From Hexactinellida sp. DTS-2022 (taxonomy: Eukaryota > Porifera > Hexactinellida): a stretch of DNA of 64,000 bases. The notes beneath the pieces were generated by a model. The model was not told the origin of the DNA. It ran no database searches and saw nothing but the letters and a program-made list of their open reading frames with translations. Numbering within the stretch: position 1 is the first letter of the stretch; each line of letters starts with the position of its first letter. Of this stretch, positions 30,650 to 41,298 are shown in pieces. Location of the stretch: the NCBI GenBank assembly GCA_028753945.1, contig JAPNXP010000018.1, positions 124,001 to 188,000 of the forward strand, given 5' to 3'. The position numbers and the translations under genes are program-made.

Positions 30650-33600
30650 ATGAAGATTTTAGCTACGCTTTTAATCTCATTTTTTGTTTTAAATGTTTTC
30701 TGCAGTAAACCCCCAACTGATTCGGCTGCGCTTTTAAGGAAAAAATGTATTCTCGCAGGAATAAAAGCGGTTTATGTTCCGTATTTAGTTCCGGTATATG
30801 CACCAGGTAAACACATGTTTGTTTGTAAGTGTTGATAGCCAAAAACAGTTTAAAACATTTTTCAATCTTTTGTCTTTTTGACATTTAAAAAAAATTTAGT
30901 TATTTTTCTTTGATCTTATTGGGGGGACACAATCGAAATAAATTTGCTAACATTTCTCTGTTGCCTATAATTTGAGAAAAAATACAACCAAAAACTTTTT
31001 TTGGAAAAACTGTTTTCATCCAACACTGCTTTATTTACTTATCTGTTTACATAATATTTATTTTAGAGCTTCCTTATAAGTAGACGGTCTATAAAAACCC
31101 ATAAAAAATAAGCAATTTTTTTAATAAATTTGTAGACCAAAAGCCCCTGTCGTCTATGGGTAATAGTATTTAAGTCCAAAAAACCTGGTCTATAAATAGA
31201 CGGTCTACATATCAGTTATTTCTTTATCTAACTATCCGTGTTCTTAGAGATTTCACACTAAATTAGGCATAAATCAGGCTTTATTTACTAATCTGTTTAC
31301 AAGAATATCTATTAACTATCCGTGTTCTTTTAGAGGTTTCAGCTATTTGCGGTCACAACACTTGTTGCACGAAGAAATACTCTGACCGACTAATCGTGTC
31401 CACAAGGGGAATATTCAAGGAGTGCATTAATGACACATTCAGTGATCTCAAGGAAAAAGCTAACGATTTCTTTGATGATTTCTCTGGTAAGTTAATAGGA
31501 ATATATGAATAGTACCATGGATAATAATACTACAGTTAACTCTCGTTATAACCAAGTCGGATATAACGAAGTACCCGCTTATATCGAAATAACTGTTTAT
31601 AACGAAATTGATATTTTACCCGAGAGCACTAAATGCATTAATTATTATCCGCTAATAACGAATATTCGGATATAACGAAGGGATTTACAGGTCCCAAGCA
31701 CTTCGTTATAACGAGAGTTTACTGTATATGAATTTTACTATCAGACCTTATGTAAAGTGAATACTTATAGGAACTGAACTAACACAATAAATTATACTTA
31801 CATATTATATTACAGTAGAACCTCGTTAGTAGGAACACCAGGGGACCATCAAATACATTCGCCTTATCCAGAATTCGTATTAACCGGTGTAATTTGTATT
31901 GAAAAGGCTTTGAAGGGGACTGAAATAGTGTTCGTTCTGTTGTATGACAGTTCAACTACCTTGTATTATTACTATACTTTAACATGAATAGATTTGTACT
32001 ACGTACTCTTTAATTAACATGAAATAGTTTCCTACTAACAAGGTTCTACTGTACTATATTGTAACATGAAAATTGCTGAAATAATGTTCGTTTTAACCCG
32101 CATTTCATATTAACCGTGTTCCTAATAACGAAGTTATACTGTACTACTGTTATACTATACTGTATACTATTTAACAGGTATATTTGGAGTCCTAACTAAG
32201 AACCTAATATTCTCCTCTCTCGCCTCTGAGATCGGCTTCACGCAGAGATGCGACCGATACTACATTGACTACGAACTTATACGTCTGTCCAGACTGCTGG
32301 CTAACCTAACCTTCCAGCGGATCAGGGGGGAGATTAACGACTATGAGTTCAAAGAGGGCGTACAGGCCTTCACCTGTGGGTTCCTGGCGTCCCACGTGCA
32401 GCAGAAGTACTTTAAGAACACCCTCTATAAGGGCCGGATAAGCGGGGCTTGTCTCTGCCACCTGAGGATCCCCTTCTCGAGAGAGAGAGTAGGAGATAGG
32501 GTGCACAAGCTGATAGCAGCCAGGGTCGTAGGGCTACTCAGGTTAGGAATAGTATTGTGTAGTAGTAGCAGTAGTAATAGTAATAGTCAAAAAATCTCAA
32601 AAAATCTGAAAATCTGTTCATAATAAGAGATACCCTATATAAATTGTTAAATTGAGACCAAAGGGCTTGTTCGTAATAATAAAAAGTTCATATTAATTAA
32701 GCAGACGAAAAAACTGTATTTTATTTTAACTTATATATCGCCAAATTCGTTTACATTTTACTTTGCGATAAACAACAGTTATTATTATTATTATTATTAT
32801 TGTTATTATTATTATTATTATTATTGTTTAGGATTATAAACAACATCAACCGACTCCTGCAGGCCATAGAGAGACTCCGCATAGCAACCATCCGTAATCT
32901 GGAGGCCGCTAGGAATTTCACACCTAGTCCCCTGTGTGAGAGGAAGTTCCTAAACGCGATAGCTTGCCAGCACTGCCAGGCCAACAGCACCCTCGCCTGT
33001 CCGAACAGCTGCAGACTGGTCACGCTCTTCTGTCTCGAGCCTCTTAGGAGGTCCTTTGAGCCCCCATTCAGGGAGTTTGGGAAGTAAGTACTGTACAGTA
33101 GTTATTAGTTATTATAGTTAGTACTGTATACTCTGCTTAATTGGTTATCGCAATTGATCATTCAAATCAATGATTTACATTCCCGAAAAAATCAAATAAA
33201 TAATAAATTTTCAATCCCTGAAATTTCTAGTAACAGTATAGTACAGTATACTCTGATACATTATATAAAAACATTATACTAGAAAACTTCTTATAACTGT
33301 TCTTATATAAACGGTTATAAGAATGTTCTTACAGTATATAAGCTTATATACTTCTTAAAACCGGCATCCACTGTATTACGAGCAGACTTGGGAGTGATTA
33401 TACTAGTGAGCGATTAGGATTAGCGATTACACCCTTAAAAAAAGCTAGATTATGATTACAACTACAATTACAGGAAATGTTGTAATTACAATAATCCCCA
33501 AACCTGATTACGAGAGAGAATTAACGCATTACATTTTTGTATCCATTATAATCGATATAAGCGGTTATTTCGTTATATCCGACTTGGTTATAACGGGAGT

Positions 33601-33912
33601 TTACTGTACTACACTTTGCTGTATCTTCTTATAATCGTTCTTATATACTTCTTATAACCGGCAACGTACTATAATAAGTTACTAACATACCGGTTATAAC
33701 GGGAGTTAACACATGACTGTGTGTAGGGTTGTGCAGTTGGTGTTCAAGACGCTGCTGGGTCACTACTCGAGTCAGTACAGCCTCTGGAACCTAAAGAGAC
33801 TAGCGGCACAGCTAATATGGGGAGTCAGGGCACTCGACAGGAGTGCTCTCTCTGCTCTGGCATACTCTGTGGACGTGGGACAGACTATAGAGGACAGTCT
33901 CGTGAGTACTAG

Positions 33913-33961
<49 letters not shown>

Positions 33962-35834
33962 GTTAGTAGGAACACGGGTAAGGGAAATATCGGTTAAGGA
34001 GTAGTCAGGTCTGCTTATTGTGAACATTTTTCGTCTGCTTAATATGAAGATTTTTTAATTTAACAATTTACATAGGGTTTGTATTAAGTTGAGTTCGTTT
34101 ATTATAAAGTCTCTCTATTATGAACATTATTTTTGGTCCCTTGAATGTTCATAATAAAAGAACCTGACTGTACAAGGTTAATTCCTCTAGCCTATATAAA
34201 TGCATACAAGTGACTCCGGTTAATACGAATTCCGGATAATACGAACATATTAAGACGGTCCCCTGGTGTTCCTACTAACGAGAATATACTATACTTATGT
34301 GTCTATTATTATTGTTGCATTATTAGTGTTTCATTGAGCGTAAGAAGGACCATGGATACAAGTGCAACAACCCAACTAACAACGCAGATATCGACTGTAC
34401 TACTACAGGTATTAACCATAGGGAATAACTACAGTGAAGTATAATAGGAACATAGTAACATTAATAATCATAAACCCTTGTAACTAACTGTTTTAATATG
34501 GAACTAACATGAGTGCCTCCAAATGTAAATGCAGTCGGCACAGCTGTAATTTTAAATTTTTTATGTGCCGACTATACTATAGTACAGTTATAATATATAA
34601 CTACCTATTATAATATGTACCTAACTATTTTAATATGGAACTAACATGAGTGCCTCCAAATGAATATGCAGTCGGCACAGCTGTAATTTTAGATTTTTTA
34701 TATGCCAACTATACTATAGTACAGTTATAATATCTAACTACCTATTATAATATGTAACTAACTGTTTTAATATGTAACTAACATGAGTGCCTCCAAATGA
34801 ATATGCAGTCGGCACAGCTGTAATTTTAGATTTTTTATGTGCCGACTATACTATAGTACAGTTATAATATATAACTACCTATTATAATATGTAACTAACT
34901 GTTTTAATATGTAACTAACAGGAGTGCCTCCAAATGAATATGCAGTCGGCACAGCTGTAATTTTAGACTTTTTATATGCCAATAATATGTTCTTACCTAA
35001 CACTCCCAATATGTACCTAACACTATTATATTAGGTACCTATTACCTAATATGTACCTAACACTATTATATTATGTACCTATTACCTAATATGTACCTAA
35101 CCTATTACTAACTGTGTCTACAGAAACAGCTGAGACAGATCCCCAGCGTAGGTCCCTGGAGATCTCAGAGCTTAGGGAGAGAAGATCTGGTAAAGGTAGT
35201 GATTCCGATAGTGATAGGTCTGGTAAAGATAGTGATAGGTCTGGTAAAGATAGTGATAGCGATTCTGATAGTGATAGCGATAGTGAGGGTAAAGATAGCT
35301 ATATTAGGAAGTTCCTGGATAAACATAGGGGCGGTAGTGATAGTGATAGTGATACTGATAAGAGTGGTAGCGATTCCGATAGTGATAGGTCTGGTAAAGA
35401 TAGTGATAGGTCTGGTAAAGATAGTGATAGCGATAGCGATAGGTCTGGTAAAGATAGTGATACAGATAGCGATAGTGACTCAGACGATGAAAATAAGAAA
35501 TACGAATATGCCGCCTCAGCATCGCAAGATCATTCTCCGGCCGGTTTGAAACTTAAGAAATTCCTTTTGAAACTCCTGAGCAGATTCAATGAGTTCTCAA
35601 ACTTCAGACTTATTGTCAGAAGAAGTGAGTTAGACAAACAGACAGACAGACAAACAAGTAAACAGACATGTAAACAAACAGACAGACTAACATGTCAACA
35701 AACAGATAAACAAACAAACTTACAAACAAACAAACAGACATGTAAATTTGCAAACTAACAAACTAACTAACAAACTAACTAACAAACTAACTAACTAACA
35801 ACAACAAACAAACAAACAAACAAACAAACAAACT

Positions 35835-35865
<31 letters not shown>

Positions 35866-36276
35866 CCCTATATCACTACTACTACCCCTATAGTTGTCAG
35901 ATGTGTCTGCCAGCCCTACGGCAGCTGTACCACCGCTGACTGTCTGTCTCTACCCGGTCGGAACAGACTGGCCACTCTCAGAATCGGATATTTCCCTGTT
36001 TGCTATCAGAGGTACTACGGAGACGTTTCGGACCATGGACCCATAGAAAGCAATCCTGTGTACATTGCACTTACGTATAAGGAGCGAAAGGAATATGTAG
36101 AGTTCCAAAAGGAAGTCAAAGATTCGTTCCCACAAAGCAAGGACACTGGACCTGAGTTGTCGCATTTGATAAGTGACATTATACAGGAGACTACTTCCGG
36201 TGTGGCTAGTCTAGGTGTTAGTTCCATATTGGGACTCGTTAGTGGGGTTATTGCCCTGTTGTTCTTTCTGGCTTGA
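30650..36276 (+). CDS. Glypican (8 exons, 685 aa)
   Basis: GPI-anchored heparan sulfate proteoglycan core, extracellular, a co-receptor for Wnt, Hedgehog, BMP and FGF signals in animals. Exons: 30650..30806, 31343..31486, 32178..32541, 32832..33083, 33727..33901, 34327..34408, 35124..35624, 35894..36276; 2058 nt, all junctions in phase. Signal peptide at 1-19 (KILATLLISFFVLNVFC). Family signature ICGHNTCCTKKYS at 54-66 matches the glypican CxxxxxCC start. Exon 4 has CERKFLNAIACQHCQ...CPNSCRLVTLFC, the conserved cysteine cluster. Exon 7 contains a Ser-Asp tract (about 412-513) with seven Ser-Gly pairs, candidate glycosaminoglycan sites, in the position where glypicans carry SG repeats. Cys-rich CVCQPYGSC follows, and the end ILGLVSGVIALLFFLA is a GPI signal. 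Longer than usual (about 550-600 aa) because of the SD tract. Divergent in the middle; subfamily not assigned. Confidence 0.88.
31531..31726. mobile_element. MITE (TACAGTTAACTCTCGTTATA) in glypican intron 2
   Basis: 196 bp; left TACAGTTAACTCTCGTTATA, right TATAACGAGAGTTTACTGTA. Confidence 0.75.
31811..32053. mobile_element. MITE (TACAGTAGAACCTCGTTAGTAG) in glypican intron 2
   Basis: Left TACAGTAGAACCTCGTTAGT, right 'ctactaacaaggttctactgta'. A second partial copy follows to about 32144. Confidence 0.65.
34002..34172. mobile_element. MITE (TAGTCAGGTCTGCTTATTG) in glypican intron 5
   Basis: Left TAGTCAGGTCTGCTTATTG, right 'aataaaagaacctgactgta'. Just upstream, (GTT)16-like repeat starts nine bases after the exon 5 donor. 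Confidence 0.7.
34478..35000. repeat. Tandem repeat, four ~137-bp units, glypican intron 6
   Basis: Each unit has 'aactaacatgagtgcctcc' (one has 'aggagtgcc') and an inverted pair AGTCGGCACA / TGTGCCGACT separated by about 26 bases. Units start near 34482, 34618, 34752 and 34891. A 'tatgtacctaacactatta' short repeat follows to 35110. Confidence 0.8.
35635..35880. repeat. Simple repeats in glypican intron 7
   Basis: (CAAA/CAGA)n, (AACTAACA)n, (CAAA)n then (CAA)n. Opposite strand polarity to the (GTT)n tracts elsewhere. Confidence 0.8.
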
Positions 36277-36645
36277 TTGAGGGAAAGTTTGTTTGCATGG
36301 TAAATATAGGCGTTTGTTGTTATTTACAAGAGTTGTGTGGTGTGTTATAGTTTTAGGTTTTATTTGTTGATTATGGTTTAATTTGCTAGTTTATTTATTT
36401 ATTGTGTGATTTGATAAATAAAGTTTCAAGTGTGGTGACATTTTAATTAACGTCTTTTTGGGGAAATTGTTAATAGGCGAACTTGCTATTAGAGGAACAG
36501 ATTCAACAGAATTAACATTAAATACTCGCTTGGGGACTGAAATACCTGATATTAGGCAATATTGCTATTAGACGAACACTATTCTATAAAACTAAGTTAT
36601 AAGAACTGAAATTACAGTTTACAATGGATAATGCTTATCAGAAAC
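36277..36645. other. Glypican 3' flank
   Basis: AATAAA at 36416..36421 is a probable polyadenylation signal for glypican. Then MITE-like debris ('ggaacagattcaacagaatt'). Confidence 0.55.
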
Positions 36646-36841
36646 ATTATTAATATCCATAGTCCAGTAATACAATTACTATTAATATCCATAGTCCAGT
36701 AATACAATTATTATTAATATCCATAGTCCAGTAATACAATTGTTACTAATATCCATAGTCCAGTAATACAATTATTATTAATATCCATAGTCTAGTAATA
36801 CAATTATTATTAATATCCATAGTCTAGTAATACAATTATTA
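36646..36841. repeat. Minisatellite, six 32-bp units, upstream of kelch gene
   Basis: Unit contains 'taatatccatagtccagtaa' then 'tacaattatt'; units start every 32 bases (ccatag at 36657, 36689, 36721, 36753, 36785, 36817). Ends about 20 bases before the kelch start codon, so it occupies the proximal promoter or 5' UTR. Confidence 0.85.
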
Positions 36842-36862
36842 CTAGTTCTTCTAAATAGCAAA

Positions 36863-39800
36863 ATGTGTGAAAACAATGACCCAAGCAAATCTACTGAAGT
36901 TAGAACCTACAGAAAAATGCCAGTCACGTTTCAAGATCTGATTAAAGATGGGTTTCATAACTTCATAGATACCAGTTGCTGCATTAAGAATGTGTATTGT
37001 CTCTCCTCTATAGAGGGGTACGTGCCCCGCTCTAATATGTCCTATGTGTACGATGCTAGCGAGAGGCAACTGTACGTTATGGGTGAGTAATAATACTCTC
37101 TAATTAGTCTAATATGTCCTATGTGTACGATGCTAGCGAGAGGCAACTGTACGTTATGGGTGAGTAATAATACTCTCTAATTAGTCTAATATGTCCTATG
37201 TGTACGATGCTAGCGAGAGGCAACTGTACGTTATGGGTGAGTAATAATACTCTCTAATATGTCCTATGTGTACGATGCTAGCGAGAGGCAACTGTACGTT
37301 ATGGGTGAGTAATAAATACGCTCTAATATGTCCTATGTGTACGATGCTAGCGAGAGGCAACTGTACGTTATGGGTGAGTAATAATACTCTCTAATTAGTC
37401 TAATATGTCCTATGTGTACGATGCTAGCGAGAGGCAACTGTACGTTATGGGTGAGTAATAATACTCTCTAATATGTCCTATGTGTACGATGCTAGCGAGA
37501 GGCAACTGTACGTTATGGGTGAGTAATAAATACTCTCTAATATGTCCTATGTGTACGATGCTAGCGAGAGGCAACTGTACGTTATGGGTGAGTAATAATA
37601 CTCTCTAATATGTCCTATGTGTACGATGCTAGCGAGAGGCAACTGTACGTTATGGGTGAGTAATAATACTCTCTAATATGTCCTATGTGTACGATGCTAG
37701 CGAGAGGCAACTGTACGTTATGGGTGAGTAATAATACTCTCTAATATGCCCTATGTGTACGATGCTAGCGAGAGGCAACTGTACGTTATGGGTGAGTAAT
37801 AATACTCTGTTAACTGTACGTTATGGGTGAGTAATAAATACTCTGTTAACTAAGTAACTCTGTTAACTAAGTATAAATATATATGTGTGTAGTCAGGTTC
37901 TTTTATTATGGTCATCAAGGGACCAAAAATTGAGTTCATAATGGAGAGATTAGAGCCAAGGAGTATGATTCCATTTAGGTGCCGATTTTCTGGTCTTGAA
38001 ATTCTAGTATAAATCACTGTTTGGCCAGGAAAATACTAGAATTTCAAGACCAGAAAATCGGCACCTAAATTAAGAAATTAAGACCATGGATGTTAACATG
38101 TGTGTTTAGGCGGCTACATAACAGATGAGCAAAATGAATTGATTAATACAGAAGGCATACAACACAAGCAAATGGTTATACACTCTCTAAACGCAGATAC
38201 ACACTTATGGGAAACCATTCCTTCTCAGGACTATCCTATTTCATATGACCTGGCAGGTAAACAACAACAACAACTCTTAATGGGAATGTATTTCCAGGGA
38301 CTTATTCCAAGGAATCTTAATACACCACTTTAAACTTAGTTTTAAGTAAAGTTTTTGGTGCAAAACTAAGTTTACCGCTAAATTTCTAAATTTAAGAAAC
38401 TTTATAAAAACTAAATAAAACTTGGTGTTTCTTAAGGTAATTATAGGAACACGGATAAGGGTCAATTAAAGAGTACAAGGTTTAATTCCCCTAGCCTATA
38501 CAAATGCATGCAAGTGACTCCGGTTAATATTAACATATTAAGACGGTCCCCTGGTGTTCCTATAATGGTTCAAAATACGAACACATTTCCTATAAACAGA
38601 GTATACGTATAACTGTGTATAGATAATACGAACACATTTCCTATAACGAGGTTCTACGTATAACTGTGTATAGATTCTGTGCACAAGAGAGTTTTATTCC
38701 AGAACGCGTTCGTACAGAGGTACGGCCAGAGGTCGGCCATGTACGAACGGAAGATATTCCTCTACGGCGGCACAACAAGGCCGATACCAGACCGCATGTC
38801 TGACCTAGCTCTGGTGGAATGTTTCGATTTAGAAACTAGAACCTGGAGCATCCCTGGTCTGAAGGGGTATATTCCTAACGCAACTATGTGTCACGCTAGT
38901 GCCTACCGAGGTTCTGATTGGTTCATACACGGAGGGTTCTTGTGTGGACTGTACTTCGGACAGTTCTCTAACTCGTGAGTTGATTGGCTGAGCGATATAC
39001 AGTCTAACCTCGTTAGTAGTGTTGTATGACGGTTATAGTAATATCCATGGTTATAGTAATAGAGGTAAGTAAACCGTCATATTACAGTAGGAACACTATC
39101 CAGTCCCCTTGGTAATGCGGAAATGGTTCGATTTTCAAAATAGGAAATAGTACGACTTTCATTTTTGTATTGTTGGACCATGGATTCAAGCTGGGGTTTC
39201 TCATATCCATGGTGTAGTAACACTGAAAATTCGAATATTCCTATTTTGGTTTTTCGAACCATTTCCACCATACAGTTCCCTTCAAAGCCTTTTCTATACA
39301 AATGATATTGATTATACGAATTCCGGATAAGGCGAACTCATTTTACGGTCCCCTGGTGTTCTACTAACGAGGTTCTACTGTATATATTAACCTAGGATAA
39401 TACGTACTTACTCCATTCCTATAAATAGACTGTACCACTACGACATGAGCAATAACACGATGTCCCTGGTCCGACCTGTGGATTCGCAACACATTATAGA
39501 TGACCTGTTTATGGACTGCCATTCCCTTGTTCTGATTGGCCACTGTCTCTATCTGTTCGGAGGTAGGCTTAGGAGCAAAGCCGGATCTATAAATAGAGTT
39601 TCCGACAAACTGTACTGTTTCAATCTGGTTTCAAAGAAATGGTTAGTTTGCCATACCTTTATATAATACAATTTATTTTAATGTTGATTTACTACAGGTA
39701 TACTCCGCTTAATAAAGCCACTGGTTAATAGATTTCTCCGCTTAATTGGGTCAAAATACCCTGGAACAAAGTGACCCTATTAACCGGAGTCAACTCCATT

Positions 39801-40525
39801 TGTTAATTGCAAACACAGAATACTCTACGAAATTCCGGTTAATACGAACACTATTTAGTCCCCTTCAAAGCCTTTCAATACAAATGACACCGGTTAATTC
39901 CGGATAAATAATACGATTTCCGTATAAGGCGAACGCATTCACTAGTCCCCTGTTGTTCCTACTAAGTAGGTTCTACTGTTGTTACTATCTATGTACACCT
40001 AATAAGCATTCCATTCCCCCACCTAGGTCGCTAATACAGAACGTGGGTGCCTGTCCGGACGCGAGGAGAGGTCACACGGCGACTTCTTACAACCAGTTCA
40101 TGATTCTGTTTGGGGGCTGCAACGTGAGCTCGCTACACCACTATAACGACTGCCACTTCTTCGACACCTCGGTTTCACAGTGGTACGCGATTAATATCCT
40201 AGGGTTACGGGCCAGACCCCGTAGATCCCATGGGTGTGTTTTAACTGACAATTCTCTGATTATATTCGGAGGCACCGCACCTAAGTTTGAGGCTAAAACC
40301 GATTCAGAATTGTTGTTGTTGTCTTTTAACGGATCACAGGATTGCGCTTTGGATGATATTAGCGATACAATAATTATAGAAATATTTCCTAAATTGAAAC
40401 AGAGATGTATTCATGTTATTGTTGACAACAAAATAGATTTCAGAAAACACCTTCCTAAACACATGGTTAATACGGTTGAGGAATTTATTCTGTCTATGCA
40501 GCAAGAAAAAAACTATGTTTATTAA
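36863..40525 (+). CDS. Kelch-repeat propeller protein (5 exons, 459 aa)
   Basis: Exons: 36863..37082, 38110..38256, 38674..38974, 39429..39641, 40027..40525; 1380 nt, all in phase. About six kelch blades, each with the Gly-Gly pair: LYVMGGY, FLYGGT, WFIHGGF, LYLFGGR, MILFGGC, LIIFGGT, followed by a Tyr/Phe and a Trp (ETRTW, VSKKW, SVSQW). No BTB, F-box or transmembrane segment; the last ~65 residues (LDDISDTIIIEIFPKLKQRC...) are helical and end LSMQQEKNYVY. Similar overall to KLHDC-type proteins that act as substrate receptors or scaffolds, but I cannot pick an orthologue. The N-terminal Met at 36863 is the first in frame. Exon 1 ends between the two Gly codons of blade 1, and that exon end is tandemly repeated downstream (see 37083..37850). 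Confidence 0.87.
37083..37850 (+). repeat. Tandem array of exon-1 ends and splice donors in kelch intron 1
   Basis: Ten near-identical further copies of the last ~50 bases of exon 1 plus its donor (TTATGG|GTGAGTAATAATA), in units of about 67-79 bp, then a truncated eleventh. With the real exon there are about twelve GGGTGAGTAA donor sites. In the exon frame each unit runs into TAA just after the donor. Differences are limited to a 'attagtctaa' spacer in some units and single bases. Confidence 0.92.
37974..38069. repeat. Perfect hairpin in kelch intron 1
   Basis: Arms 'taggtgccgattttctggtc' ... 'gaccagaaaatcggcaccta' continue for about 34 bases around a ~25-base loop. Lies inside a MITE-like segment starting 37895 (TAGTCAGGTTCTTTTATT). 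Confidence 0.8.
38430..38660. mobile_element. MITE fragments in kelch intron 2
   Basis: 'ggaacacggataagg', 'gtgactccggttaat', 'agacggtcccctggtgttcc': internal and end parts of the ACCTCGTTAATACG family. Confidence 0.5.
39000..39385. mobile_element. MITE nested inside another MITE, kelch intron 3
   Basis: Outer ends 'acagtctaacctcgttagta' and 'ctactaacgaggttctactg'; inside, 'aaatggttcgattttcaaaataggaaa' and its inverted copy near 39115..39270 mark a second element. Confidence 0.55.
39698..39980. mobile_element. MITE fragments in kelch intron 4
   Basis: 39698..39795 belongs to the CTCCGCTTAATAG family; 39825..39980 to the ACCTCGTTAATACG family ('cctactaagtaggttctact'). Confidence 0.55.
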
Positions 40526-40689
40526 TTTGTTGTTTGCTTGATTTGTTTATTTGTATAAATCCACATTTATCAAATCATATTTATATATTTATGCTTTGGC
40601 TTGTTGTTGTTGTTTACATGTTTTACAGAACAACACCTTTTCGTCACTATTAAATTCGTACTAACGAGGTTCTACTGTATTAATCCCAG

Positions 40690-41225
40690 AATTTACTTAT
40701 CCACCGATCATCGGCGTTTGTTTTAAATAACCTGGCTACTTTCTACCGATGATGTTTTTATAAACATAAAAATTCAATCGGTATAAAGTAGCGAGGTTTT
40801 TTAATACAAACACCGATGATCGGTGGAATTAAACTCTTATATTATTAATTAATGCGGTTTCATTTGTTTAAAATGTACATAATAGTATAGTTGTTTATAA
40901 GTGCTATAATATAACTGTTGTTATTAATAAATATTAGTTAATATGAATGAATATTGTTTATAAACAAGTATTTATCCCGGGAATAAAACAAGGTTATTTC
41001 ACCATTTTGTAATATTGTAGTACAGTGGATGCCGGTTATAAGCACATCGTCTGGAACTGCACTTAATGTGCTTGTAACCGACATAAATTATACAGGGTAT
41101 ATGGCAACCGTTTCCCAACATAGTGTTCCAACATAGTGTGCTTATATCCGATATGTTCTTATAACCGATGTGCTTATATCCGACATCTACTGTATATGTA
41201 AGATAATCAACCTATAGGAAATATT
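40690..41225. repeat. Large dispersed element with terminal hairpin (copy 2, inverted)
   Basis: Reverse-oriented copy of 3478..3842: hairpin end first (TTATCCACCGATCATCGGCG), then the AT-rich body, interrupted by the MITE at 41021..41194, then 'ataatcaacctatagg' matching the far edge of copy 1. Confidence 0.75.
41021..41194. mobile_element. MITE nested in the dispersed element
   Basis: 174 bp, left TACAGTGGATGCCGGTTATA, right ATATCCGACATCTACTGTA. Comparison with copy 1 near 3500 shows the uninterrupted sequence, so this insertion is younger than the duplication. Confidence 0.8.
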
Positions 41226-41298
41226 AAAAGTAAATTCTTAATCCATCAATAGCTAACTAGTGCCCTAATACGTTCCCTATCAACGCTACTACTCCTCA

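Noticed and set aside
35199-35549. Open frames over the SD tract in other frames (poly Ile-Val, Tyr-His)
   Set aside because: By-products of the GATAGT repeat; the SD frame joins in phase to glypican exons.
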